Source: Aselliscus stoliczkanus (lineage: Eukaryota; Chordata; Mammalia; Chiroptera; Hipposideridae). From it: a stretch of DNA of 64,000 nt. Under the pieces are notes generated by a model. It was not told the DNA's origin, did not search any database, and saw only the letters and a list, made by a program, of their open reading frames with translations. Each line of letters begins with the position of its first letter. Within the stretch, counting starts at the first letter, position 1. The translations under genes and the position numbers were made by a program. Of the stretch, positions 13,180-24,200 are shown piece by piece. The DNA lies in contig CM066728.1 of NCBI GenBank assembly GCA_033961575.1, positions 110,688,852 to 110,752,851 of the forward strand, given 5' to 3'.

Positions 13180-14607
13180 TGTATATGATAAAACTGACAT
13201 TTTAAATTAGTGGAAAAACTAGATTTTTCACCAAATAGCATTGAGAAAACTGAATTGCTATCCAAAAATAAAATTAATATAACTTCAAAAAACTTAAATG
13301 ATTGAAATTGTGAACAGTGTATTCTTTGACTATAATGAATTAAGGTAGAGGTCAATGTCAAGTATCTGGACAGTCCTCTCAAAATTTGGAAAATAAAGAG
13401 CAGACTCTAAATAACCTATGAATCAAAGAGGCAATCACATGGAGAACTAGAATATATTTTAAATGAATTGCAATTAAAGTGCTGTATAAAAATTCATGAG
13501 ATGTAGATAAAGAAGTTCTTTGAGGGAAATTTATAGCATTAAATGCTAAAATTAAAACAAGAAATGCTTCAAATTAATTGCTAGAAGTTCCACATAAAGA
13601 AATTAGAGAAGAGGCAATTAAACGTAAATTCATCATAAAGTAGGAAATAATACATATATCAGCAGAAATCAATGGAATTAAAATAGAAAAAAAAACCAGA
13701 AAAATCACTAAAATCAAAACAGTTTATTTTAAAAAAGATCAACGAAATTGATAAGCCTTTTAGCCACTGATCAGGATGAAAAAGAGAGAATAAAAACTAA
13801 TACCATCAGAAATTAAACAGGTAACATCGGTAGAGCCTGCAGATATTTAAAGGATAATAAGGTGATATTACTAAAGATACACAAAAATTGCACAATGTCA
13901 GAGAGTAAACAGGTAGATGTTTTAAATGATACAAAATATCAAACCTCCTTCAAGAATGTATAATATATCTACAATGACTGTATAATATAGTAAATAAATT
14001 TAATCCATTAAGTAGTATAATAGCCATTAAATAAATTAAATATTTAGTTTAAAAGATTCCCACTGGATTCAGGTGTTTTTCTGGTAGATTCCACCAAACA
14101 CTTCAGGAAGAAATAATACCAATTTTATATAATGCCTTCCAGAAAATATAAGATGGAGAAAACTTCTTCACTTAATATTAAAACTGGACAAAAATACTCC
14201 AAAAAAAGAAAAATATAGATTAATAAACCTAATGAACAGTCACACAAATATTTCACAAAACATAAGCAAATAAAATCTAGCCATATATAAAATATATAAT
14301 AAATCATGATCAAGTGGCATTTAGTCCAGTGACGCAGGCTGGTACATTTGTAAAGTGACCAATGTAATTCACTATATAAATATGTTAAGGTGCAAACCCA
14401 TGTCGTCATATCCAGAGATAAATACAAAAAAAAAAAAAAAAAGGAGAAGCCATTCCTGATGAAAACTTCCTTAACCTAAGAAGGGCCATCTACGAAGAAC
14501 CACACCTAATATCATGCTTAGTAAATGGGGGGAGGCTGAATGCTTTCTGCTAAGATTGAGAGTAAAGCCAGGGTGTTCCCTATCACCATTCATTTCCAAG
14601 ATCTATA
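13180..14607 (+). mobile_element. Old LINE-1 ORF2 fragment
   Basis: Degraded L1 ORF2 in sense orientation. Blocks resembling the L1 endonuclease-to-reverse-transcriptase linker are visible, such as the 'agaaattagagaag' and 'aaaatcaacgaaattgataag' type motifs near 13610 and 13730. The 'attaaacagg...gcctgcagatatttaaaggataataagg' region follows near 13810-13860, and the block before the reverse transcriptase active-site region near 14500-14600. Many stops and indels make it a dead copy. It is interrupted at its right edge by an inverted LTR and resumes beyond it. Confidence 0.7.
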
Positions 14608-15212
14608 TTAGTTTCTACTGATGTTGCCACAAATTACCAAAAACACAGTGGTTTAGCACAACCTATATTTTATGTTATATATCTGCATGACACAGATCTC
14701 ACAGAGCTAAAACCAAGGGGTCAGCTGGACTTTGTTCCTGCCTGGAAGCCATCACGGAGAAACTAAGTAGTTTCCAATTATTCAGGCTGTTGTCTGTTCC
14801 TTGGAGTTGTAGAACTGAGATCCCCATGTTCTTGTTCGCTGTTCATTGAGCACTGTTTCCACTTTCCTTGTGATTCTGGTCACATTTCTTGGCACATGTC
14901 ATCCTTTCCCCATGTTCAAAGTCACCGATGGTGGGCTGAGTCCCTCTCATACATCAGGTCTCTTCTCTTCTTTCTTCCTTTTCATCCACCTAGTTCTACC
15001 AAGAAGGACCTCTGTCGTCTAAGAAGAAAACAATGTCATTAGATTAGACCTATTTGGATAGTCCAGGATAATCTCTTTATCTCAAGGTCCATATTTTTAT
15101 CAGATCTGCAAAGTCCCTTTTCCTATTTAAGGCAACATAGTCACACTTCTGAGGGTTAGGGTGTGAACATCTGTATCTTGGTGAGGGGCATTATTCTGCC
15201 TAGGGCACTATC
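14608..15212 (-). mobile_element. MLT1-type ERVL-MaLR LTR, inverted
   Basis: The plus strand reads as the antisense of an MLT1-class LTR. It opens with a 'ttagtttctactgatgttgccacaaattacca'-like block and then 'ctcaaggtccatatttttatcagatctgcaaagtccctttt'-like sequence (about 15083-15122). It closes with 'gcattattctgcctag' near 15188-15203. MaLR LTRs are ancient endogenous retrovirus-like elements. I see only LTR sequence and no internal coding region. It splits an L1 ORF2 whose two halves join correctly across it, so it inserted after the L1. Confidence 0.72.
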
Positions 15213-15217
15213 ATATT

Positions 15218-15792
15218 GCAGGAGCTATTCAGGACAATATGATAAATAAAAGAAAAAAATTGGCATTACTGGAGACTAAAAGAAAAAAACAAAAGTTATC
15301 TCTGTTCATGGACTATATGACTATCTATGTCACAAACCCCAAAGTATCTATGAACACTGCTAGATATAATATGTGAATTCATCAATATTGCTATATAGAA
15401 AGTCAATATATAAAAATCAATTGTATTTTTATATTCTAGCAATAAACAATTAGATGTTAAAATTTTTGAAAGAAAGACAATTTGAAATAAGATAAAAAAA
15501 CATGAACTACCTGGAGATAGATCTAAGAAAACTGCTCTGAATTTGTTCACTAAAAAGTATAAGCTTTGAAGAGACAAATCAAAGAAGGACTAAATTAAAT
15601 TTTAAAAAAAAGATAGTGTTCATGAATTTGAAGTCTGAATTTTGTTAAGATGTTAATTTTCCCTAACTGATTTATAGATTCAAAGCAATTCTAACCAAAA
15701 TCTCTGCAGGTATTTTTGTTGAAATCAACAAGTGATCTAAAATTTATATGGAAATCTGATACATCCATCATTGGAGTCCCCAAAATGATTCA
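15218..15792 (+). mobile_element. Old LINE-1 ORF2 fragment (continuation past the LTR)
   Basis: Sense-strand L1 resumes with a block like the 'gcaattaggcaagaaaaagaaataaaag' part of ORF2. It runs through the region that precedes the 'aaaatttatatggaaat' motif (15739-15753), a recognisable L1 ORF2 landmark. It ends in an expanded AAAG tract. Multiple stops make it non-functional. Together with 13180-14607 it represents one L1 copy. Confidence 0.72.
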
Positions 15793-15793
15793 A

Positions 15794-15861
<68 letters not shown>

Positions 15862-15863
15862 AA
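15793..15863. repeat. (AAAG)n microsatellite
   Basis: About 17 perfect tandem AAAG units followed by an imperfect purine tail to about 15893. It sits inside old L1 sequence where A-rich codons probably seeded it. The opposite strand is (CTTT)n, and open frames here are low-complexity artefacts. Confidence 0.97.
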
Positions 15864-15899
15864 AAGAAAAAGGTAAGAAAAGAAGAAAGAAACAAGAAT

Positions 15900-16600
15900 A
15901 TTTTCTTTGGAGCAATAAGAGACTTTCCAGATGTCACAAAATCCAAACGTTTTCTCCTCCTTTACCACAGAGAAAGATAGCTTCCTGTGTATAAGTCTGT
16001 TTTAATCTTTAATTTTTTTTTATTCTGAAATGAAGACAATTTGAATTTATTTGTAAAGGCCACATTTTTGGTCAAGGAAACACTGGCCTTGAAATAAGAT
16101 CCGTCCTGTCAATATTATTGTCCTTAGCACACAAACACTAAGGGATTTGTTTTTCTCTGTTCGCTCCACATAAGGAAACCACCAGATGATCCTCAGCCAA
16201 TTGAGCAGTGACTATGGAAACTAAACTCAGAAGATTAGTTGTAAACTTGGAATGTGTGGAACTATGACTGCAATGACTCATTAGGGTGACTGAACACAAT
16301 GAAATGTGAAATTAGGCAGCTAGCAAAGATGTCACAGAGAGAAAAAATAATTTTGTGACTTGGATACCTTTTTACATGGAATATTAAGAAAAATATAAAG
16401 CTAGTTAATACAGTAATGTTAATGCTAAGAAAAGTAACACCTGTCATTGACTAAGATAGATGCCAATAGAGTATAACCAAGACAATGAAAAGATACTATC
16501 TTTATTATTGCTTATAGGATACGATTAAGATATACTGCTATATAATATAAATTAAAGGAGAAAAGATATAATGTAAAGTTACCACTGTAAAGGTAACCAC
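15900..16600. other. AT-rich sequence of unclear origin
   Basis: No gene or clear repeat is recognised. It lies between L1-derived blocks and may be strongly decayed L1, but I cannot show this by eye. Confidence 0.4.
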
Positions 16601-17460
16601 TAAAATGAAGAAACAAAACATACCAGTCTTTCAAAATGTCAGAAAATCTACTCACAAAAAAAGCACAAACAAAATTGAACACAAATTAAAGACTTTTTAG
16701 CTAGAAAATATACAAAATAATATGACAAAACTGAGACAAAATGCATTCCTTATTTCAATAAATGTAGATAAAAACATTACTAAATTCAGTTAAATCACAA
16801 AATGAAACCCAAATTTATGCTATTTCACTTTTTTTTTTTTTTTTTTTTTTTTTTAAGGGCAATGTCACTGGCCCTCATATGTGGGACCCGAACCGGGGCC
16901 GCTGGCTTCCCAAGCCAGCGCTTAACCACCGCACCACTTGGCCGGCCCTATGCTATTTCACTTTTTAAAAAATGTATTTCTTAAAGAATGAAACAAAAGG
17001 ATAGGCAAAGCTTTGCAAGGAAAAAAGAAAAAAGCAGAGGACGTCATTTTAATATCACACAAAACAAGCAGCTTAAGTAAGATCATTAAATAAGACAAGA
17101 AAGAAGCTATAATATAAAAATGAACTATTGAAAAGCAAGGTGCAGCAATTATGAACATCTATGCGTGAAATAGCATAGTACCCATGTTAGTGAAGCAGAA
17201 GCGATAGGAGCTGCAGAAAACGTAGAAAAAACACAAGTGATGGACATTTCAGTTCATTTCTCTTTGTTCATGACAGACCAAGTTTAAAGTAAGAATAAAT
17301 ATATAAAAGTTCTAATAATATAATTAATAAAGGGAATCTCCCTTACATAGAACACATGCTATATCCTAAAAATAGAGATGGTATGTTTTTTTACATGTGA
17401 TAGTAAAATGTTCACTAAAATGGTCCATATACTAGGGCACAAATAAAACATCAAAACCTA
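16601..17460 (+). mobile_element. Old LINE-1 ORF2 endonuclease-region remnant
   Basis: Diverged sense L1 sequence is recognisable by blocks like the endonuclease-domain stretch ending in an 'actaaaatggtccatatactagggcacaaa' motif (near 17416-17446). In intact L1 that segment precedes the catalytic end of the endonuclease. It carries many stops. A young SINE (16831-16948) is inserted in it. Confidence 0.6.
16831..16948 (-). mobile_element. Short tRNA-derived SINE (GGGCCGGCC family), antisense
   Basis: On the minus strand the element starts at a GGCCGGCC head and carries A-box-like (TGGTGCGGTGGTT) and B-box-like (GGTTCGGGTCC) RNA polymerase III promoter blocks. A hairpin between them resembles an anticodon arm. 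It ends in 'cccacatatgagggccagtgacattgccctt' type sequence plus a long A-tail (T-run on the plus strand). A target-site duplication TATGCTATTTCACTTTTT flanks it at 16816-16833 and 16949-16966, overlapping the tail. It is very similar to the copies at 27238, 30946 and 40301, so it is comparatively young. Confidence 0.93.
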
Positions 17461-17559
17461 CAATTTTACTATTTTTGTGTTTTACTATTTTACGATTTTT
17501 TACTTGTGTTTTACTACTGAGTATAATTCTGGCTTTTGGACAAAGATTAATTTTATCAA

Positions 17560-17840
17560 TCAGCAAGTGGCCATTTGTTCTGAATTTATTAATTTTTCTA
17601 AAATCATGAATGGTTGTTGAATGTTTCCAAATGCTTGTTGGCATCTATGGTGATAAGCACATTTTTTACTTATTTCTTTTAATACTCGTATTATGGATTG
17701 GATAAAAAAAATTTCCCACTATTGAACCATCTTCACCTGATTATTGAATGATTATGTCTGTAAAGTGTTCTTTGATTATGTTGGTTCATTTTTTCATTTG
17801 TTGTTTTTCACTATAGTTATAAGTGAGATTGCTGATACAT
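17560..17840 (-). mobile_element. LINE-1 ORF2 fragment, antisense
   Basis: The plus strand reads as the reverse complement of an L1 ORF2 block ('...aatttttctaaaatcatgaatggttgttgaatgtttccaaatgcttgttggcatctatgg...'). This familiar antisense landmark lies in the reverse-transcriptase part of ORF2. It lies between two sense-oriented L1 blocks, which suggests either a 5'-inversion event or a separate insertion. Confidence 0.65.
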
Positions 17841-17889
17841 GTGTTTGTGAAATCATTCATTTGACTACCATTATGCTTACTAACACTAA

Positions 17890-18835
17890 TACCACTTAAC
17901 AATGTGTAGGAGGCACTAGCCAATGCAATTAGATAAGAGAAAAACAAACAAAGATGGGAAAATTGAAAAAGATGAGATAGCCCTCTCACTATGTGATGAT
18001 ATGTCACCTGAAAAGAGTTAAGGGAATCAGCTGAAATACTGTTAGAAACAATACCAAAATTCAGAAATTGTGCAAAGTAAAAAATTAATTAATATGTATG
18101 ATATCATCTGTAAAAGGAAGTATCCAATTAAAATAGCAAATACAAAATATAAAATAGATCGGAGAAAATAAGCAACATCTACTTGAAGTACCCTTTGAAA
18201 TACTATTCAAAAACTATATAAAAAAGAACCCAACATATGAGAAAAACGTACCAAGTTCTTGAACAGTAATACTCAAAATTAAAGATATATCATGTGCTTA
18301 TACTTTAGTTTACAAATTTCACTCAATGCCAATAAAAATATACCAACAGATGTGTTGGGAGTAATAGAAGTAGATGATCCTAAAGCTCGCATGGAAAGAT
18401 AAGATTCAGAAATAACATGAAAAAAAAGGTAATGGAAGGCGAATAGCGCTACCAGATCTGAAGGCATATGAGAAAATTTCCATTATTAAAATAAATAAAT
18501 AACATGATACTGGCATATGAAGAGATAGACCAAAGGGAAAACAATGAAATGAATTGGAACTTTGGAATATTATTAATGTGGCAATTAAAATATGAGAGAG
18601 AGCCTTTTCAATAAGTGGTATTGGGAAAACTGTGTTGACTTATGAAAATACTAATATTATACCCATTTTCACACCACATCCTAGAATAATTTTCAGTGGT
18701 TCAAAGATTAATTATAGTGAACACACAATGTGATATATAGATGATGTATTATAGAACTGTACACTTGAAACCTATGTCATTTTACTAACCATTGTCAACC
18801 CAATAAATGTTAATGAAAAAAATAAAACCAATATT
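17890..18835 (+). mobile_element. Old LINE-1 ORF2 and 3'-end fragments
   Basis: Sense L1 blocks resume with a 'ggcactagccaatgcaattagataagag' stretch (17913-17940) and continue in degraded form. At about 18720-18825 an L1 3'-UTR tail of the type 'gatgtattatagaactgtacacttgaaacc...ccaataaatgttaatgaaaaa' is recognisable. This marks a 3' terminus inside the block, so at least two L1 insertions are superimposed here. Confidence 0.62.
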
Positions 18836-18842
18836 CAAATTC

Positions 18843-18844
<2 letters not shown>

Positions 18845-18883
<39 letters not shown>
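18845..18883. repeat. (TA)n microsatellite
   Basis: About 39 bp of pure TA, immediately after an L1 A-tail, which is a common seed for microsatellites. Confidence 0.96.
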
Positions 18884-18885
<2 letters not shown>

Positions 18886-18889
18886 CTTA

Positions 18890-20030
18890 ATAATCTTGGA
18901 GAAAGGAAGGCCTGATTAAAATTGAGAAGTCATAAAAGAAAAGACTGTTAAATTTGCAAACGCAAAAAAAAAAAAAATCTATATGAACCAGAAAAGAAAA
19001 AACTATATAAAAAAAACACATGAAAAACGTAATAAAATCTGAGGTAAACGTCAAACTAGAAAGACTATTTGCACATTACAAGCCAAGTGCTGTTCTCCCT
19101 AATATACAGTTCCTCAAGTTAATAAGAAAAGGCCAGCAACCCAATAGAAAAATAGGCAAAAAATATGAACAGAGATGTTGCAGCAGAGGAAATACAAATA
19201 TAAGAGAAGATACTCAACTCACTCTCAGTACGGGAACTGCACATCAAAATCACACTGAAGCGCCACACTGTCTGCCATATTGCAACAATCTGAAAGTTTG
19301 GTTACTGTGTTCTTTTGATGAAGTGCGGAAGACAGCATTCTGATCCATGGCTACCTGGAGTGTAAATTAGCACAACCTCTGTAGAGGGCCATTTGGCATT
19401 ATCATCAAAATTACAAACACCTATATATTTTGTCCCAGGAAATCTACTTCTGGGACTTTATCCTTCAGCATAACAGAAAAATCATGTGCATATGGTTACT
19501 CACCACAGCATTATTCCTAATAGAAAAATTGAACCAATGTAAATATTTATTAATAAGTTACACATTAATTAAATCACCAACTAAACAAATCAATATGAAT
19601 ATATGACACAATACTGTACAACAAAATAAAGACAGAATGCAAGAGGATTTACACTTCCTTATTTCAAAACAAACCTACAGTAATTCACACCGTATGGGGC
19701 TGGAATAGAGACAGACATAGCAACCAGGGGAGCTGAATAGGGAACTCAGAAATAAACCCTCATGTATACGATTCAGTGATCTTCAGGACAGGTGTCACGG
19801 TCACACCGTGGGGAAATAACTGTCTCTTCATGCATAGTGCTGGGAAAACTGGGTATCCACATGCAATGAATAAATTTGTCTTTACCTTACATCATACACA
19901 AAAATTAACTCAAAATGGATTAAATACTTAAACAGAAGACCTAAAACTATACAACCCCTAGGAAAAAACATAGAGAAAAATCTTCATGACACTGAAGAGT
20001 TATATTCTTTGGCCTATAAAGAATTCTTGG
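18890..20030 (+). mobile_element. Old LINE-1 ORF2 C-terminal region
   Basis: Sense L1 sequence in two parts. The first (to about 19560) includes a 'caacccaatagaaaaataggcaaaaaatatgaacag' landmark (19138-19173) of the cysteine-rich C-terminal region, and a 'ccatttggcattatcatcaaaatt' stretch. The second (about 19640-20030) returns to an earlier ORF2 segment, with 'ctgggaaaactgggtatccacatgcaa' (19841-19867) and 'attaactcaaaatggattaaatacttaaac' (19904-19933). The order of ORF2 segments is therefore not collinear, implying more than one insertion. Numerous stops and frameshifts show it is dead. Confidence 0.68.
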
Positions 20031-20039
20031 CTCAGTAGA

Positions 20040-20804
20040 AGCTTTGAGAGGTGTGAGGGGGAGTAGCTGGTGGCACTAGTAGGAGATAAGGACCCTGATA
20101 GAGCTGGTCTTTATGGTCACGTGGCAGGAATGATAATATCACAACTTGCCATGTGTCAGCCCTGTTGCTGGGTGCTTGGGACACCCGTTGGGAGGGCTCA
20201 GGAGGAAAGGGGGACATGGCGCATTGCTTCGAGCTGCTGTGGGTAGGGTTTGGTAAGCTGTGGGCACCTTGCGTCCAACCCTGAGCTAACAGATGGTTGA
20301 CTTCACACACTTTAGGGAACAAACGTCATCATTAAAGGGGATTTATGTTCTTGTCCCCATAGAAGTGATACACTTCACTCAGGACTTTTTTGTTTCCCCC
20401 CTGGGTTTAGAAAATATGATCTCTGTGAAACAGTGAGTCATTTCACAGAGTAAGTGAGAGAGCCTTCTGTCTTCCATCTGGGCTTGTTTCAATGGAGACA
20501 AAAAGATTATACTCCAAACTTTACAAATAAGTGATTCATGAATTAGAAAAAGATTTCTGTTGCCTTTTCCAATGCAGGCTATATTTGTGATAAACATCTG
20601 TGTATAATCATTTTGTGCTATTGCACACATTGAAAGATACATAATGTTTTTTAATGTTTCTTTATTTGCTGAAATACTGTGTTTCCTCTCTAAGGGGAAC
20701 CAGCCTATGCTTTCCTATGGCACAGCATGTAGTAACCTGAAAAACCACGATAAACTCACTTCCGAAGAACATACTGTAAGCAAAGTGGACACTTAACTTA
20801 TTTT
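20040..20804. other. Unique sequence, no gene seen
   Basis: About 760 bp between old L1 and the composite retroposon. No repeat or exon is recognised. Confidence 0.5.
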
Positions 20805-20819
20805 AAACACACAATTTTT

Positions 20820-21269
20820 TTTTAAAGATTTTTATTGGGGAATTCGGGGGGGGAAACAGTGTTGGGGAATCGGGGAAGGGGAACAGACAAGTTGCTGTCC
20901 TTTTGTTCTTCAATCTAGTTGTGGAGGACGTTGCTTCACTGGCCCATGTTGGTATCGTCATTGCGCTCTTCCCGGATGAGGCAAATTCGTCGCCGGCCTC
21001 TGGATGGTCGCTCACAGCGGCTCTTGGCAGCTCACGCTGGCGGCCAGCCGCTCACGCTGGCTGCCGGCCACTCACTGTAGCCTATGGCAGCCCACTGCAG
21101 CAGGGGCTGCAGCCTACACCGTCGCCGGGGCTCGCACAGCCCAGCTCCAGGTGGAGCTTCACCATCTCAGCTGTAGAGGGCAATGTCACTGGCCCTCATA
21201 TGTGAGATCTGAACCAGGCCCGCTGGTGTCCCAAGCCAGCTCTTAACCAATGCACCACTTGACTGGCCC
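20820..21269 (-). mobile_element. Composite SINE-VNTR-like retroposon with own AATAAA
   Basis: A 450-bp element read on the minus strand, bounded by a perfect 15-bp target-site duplication AAACACACAATTTTT (20805-20819 and 21270-21284), so it inserted as one unit. In element order: (1) a tRNA-derived head (21269 to about 21172) with A-box-like and B-box-like blocks, closely related to the short GGGCCGGCC SINEs through their last shared bases (...agtgacattgccctc). (2) A GC-rich middle (about 21170-21000) including a tandem 20-bp repeat at 21010-21109. (3) A 3' part (about 21000-20836) I cannot assign to any family. (4) An AATAAA signal (plus-strand TTTATT, 20831-20836) about 10 bp before the A-tail. 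The head is more diverged than the short SINEs, so this copy is older than them. Seen: TSD, parts and signal. Inferred: L1-driven retrotransposition of a fusion transcript, analogous to SVA or LAVA. Confidence 0.85.
21010..21109 (-). repeat. Five-unit 20-bp tandem repeat inside the composite retroposon
   Basis: The pentamer CTCAC recurs at 21011, 21031, 21051 and 21071, with a variant CCCAC at 21091. That is exactly one 20-bp step each time. Units 2 and 3 share GCTCACGCTGG and differ slightly after it; units 1, 4 and 5 are more diverged. This is the VNTR-like part of the element. Confidence 0.85.
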
Positions 21270-21285
21270 AAACACACAATTTTTA

Positions 21286-24200
21286 AGCCACAACAATTAT
21301 GCATTTTATTGGAACTTAATCCATTTAATGTGTTCATTAGTACATCTCTGTACAATTGAATTCTACCTAGCCCATTTTGGCTTTATTGTAGATGAAAAAA
21401 TACATGGTTCAGGCATCGTTAATTAAATTAAGTGACGTTTACAAGACGTTTATTTCCAAAACACTAGGAATTCTATCTGCAAATAACCCCTCTCAGAATG
21501 CCGTAGAGGGTAGTGTGGAGAAAAGACGGTGCCATCCATTTATTTTAGAGCATGTGTATTTGTTGAACCTGAATGGTCTGTCTCTCTTTAACAATACTTT
21601 TTTTTCTTTTGTTTTCTTTTTTTTTTTTTGGTAAGGGACAGAAAGAACTGATTTTATCTTAGGAAACATGTCCAACCAGTATAAGGTGATAGAAACATAA
21701 AGCTTATCTACACATAAATTTTGGAAGGACAATATCAGCAGGTCACATTATGAGCAATTTGTTCTATTGCTTCAGTTTCCTTTGTAAGCACAACGGCTGA
21801 TTTTTAAGAGTCCCATAAAGTTCAATGAGTGCTTGCATAACGTTCATACATTGAATTATCTTTGCATCAGTGGATAAAACAGATTAGCTTGGGGCAAAAT
21901 GTTGCAAAAGAATGAATCATAGGGCCCCGTGCCTGACCCAGGTGCGCTAACTCCCGGAGCTGATGTCCTTCCCTATCTGGACGTGTGTGTTATGTAACAA
22001 TGTGAAATACTAGCTATGATTATCAAAGGGTTTCAAAGATAGTATCGTTGACGCAGGAGTCAAACATCTAATTTCAACCTTCTCTTCATGATGTTCTCAA
22101 AAGAGCTGACATTTTTGTGCTGGTAATTTTGAGCAGCTTTCCAGGCGAGGTGCTAAAGGCATGTAGGTTAAGTGTCGTTCGTGTAGAAAATTAGACATAG
22201 CCCAGTGTGCTCCGTCACAAGTGGTCAGTGGCCTTGGGAAGTGTTCCCAGGACTGCATGAAGCCAGGGTCCATCACAGGACTGCCCTTATTCTGTGTGAC
22301 GAAAGGGCATATCACTTGGTTCTTACAGTGAATGCTGAATTGTTCTCATTTTCCTCCTCCGAGAAAGTCTGGTCCTAGTAAGGCCTTGCCCAGTGGCAAA
22401 GGTGTTCCCACTAAGATGATGTATGTGGGAAAACAAAGCCCTTGGGCAACTTGCGGAAACCGTGTTGCATGGCCACCAGATGACAAAGCAAAGACTGGCC
22501 GCTCAGGTCATGTTTCAATAGTTCAATTAGCAGGTAATTCAGGTTCTAAGTAATCAAGATAAAAATCTTAGCTCGCCTCTCATTCTATGGTTTTCAGTCC
22601 CATTTTTGGCATGGGGGAGGCAGATAGGAATGATGATGCAGATTAGAGCCAAACCTTCACCTAAAAGAAAATTCTGGGGCTGACATTAACATTTCACTGA
22701 TAATACTCTTTTCATACATCTTGGCATCCCTGTTAAATTATTCATGTGGTGTCCTATGAGGACATATGACAATTTTTTAAAATGTATTCTTCACAGCAGC
22801 TTGCAATCAGCCAGAATGCCACTCTACGGGTTATTTTTCTGAATCTTGCCATCTGAATGTTCTGAATAAATTTGACTTTATTCAATAAGTTTCACTGTTG
22901 TTTCCAAGCATTTCTTTTATGATTTCTACAGCTTCACTTCTATTGTATTACCCTCCTATTTTATTTTTTTCCCATCGTCTTGATTTCCCTTTATATCTGC
23001 TGTGTGCTTTACTTTACCATTTTTGCAATCTATCATTTCAGCTTTGAGAAAAGATATTTCCTATTATCTGATCTTCCCGAGATGTACTTAACTTTGTGAC
23101 ACTCGTATTTCTCTGAGTGACCTTTGTGATATAATTCTTTGGTGCTACATCTGGAAGTGCCTTCTGACAGACTTAGCAGGTGCCCTTTTAATGTCCATGG
23201 TGGCAGCAGCTGGCCTGTCTGGAATATACTTTCTGCCAGCCCCATGGTGTCTGTGCGTCCTAAATCGGAGGCAGCCCCATCATAGCTCTTACAGTTGCCA
23301 CTGCCAAGTTACCTCACATGTTTTTCTTTTTGGAATTGTCAGGTGACTTTTTCATAGTTATTTGCCTAAAGAAATCTGAAGTCAGTGGCATGGAAACATA
23401 TAGACACCCTCACACAGCCCCCATCCAAGGTGGGCACACTGGTTTATGTCCTGCGTGTCACCAGCGAAGCCTTCAGTCTCCCAGGCACATCGGACCTCAG
23501 GCTGCGAAATCTCAGTTCTCCCTCATGTGGGTCTGGGCCCTCTGTCTCCTTACAAAGTCCTGCCTTGTGACTGTCCAGAGTGAAGGGTCTTCTGTCACAC
23601 CGTGCTGCCATCCTTCCAAGGCTGTCTTGACCTGTGATCCGTTTTTCACGGTGACGCCAGCCCTGCCCTGTGGCACTGATCTGAGGTAGCATAGGGCCTG
23701 CTTCATCCTTGGTCAGTGGATTCAAATGAACCAAATCCCAGAGATGGCAGGAACCCAGCAAGAGCTGCCTCCCCCACCACCTGGAACTAATATCCTCTCA
23801 TTTTAATGGTTTCACGCTCTAGTCTGGGCCACGATGTTCACTTTTTCAATAAATTAAAATAAATCGCTTAATAAGTAAGAGATTATAAAGCCCTTAGTAT
23901 TATTCTTAGGAAAGTCATATTCAAATGAGCTCCTTGGTTTTAACCAAAACAAATTCTGTTATGAACTTCATTCTATAAGAAACTCAGGATCCCTTTTAAA
24001 TAAATGGTTATATAATACCCGTGTGATTGGCAGCTTTTAATGAGAAGAAGTAATAAAAAGGGGTGAGCCCAGAATGTCTGGCTGGTGCGTACTGGGGTGA
24101 TCCCTGTGGGGCTTATAAAGATCTTCCTTTAGAACCAAAAAGAGCTTCCCAGAAAGGATCCGATGCTGCCTGGTGGGTAAAGGAATTTGGTGTTTGATTA

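Noticed and set aside
15716..15994. Lys-rich and Phe/Leu-rich frames
   Set aside because: Produced by the (AAAG)n tract inside an L1 remnant.
21010..21109. Regular 20-bp repeats as a CRISPR-like array
   Set aside because: There are no spacers: the units abut, diverge internally and lie inside a mammalian retroposon.
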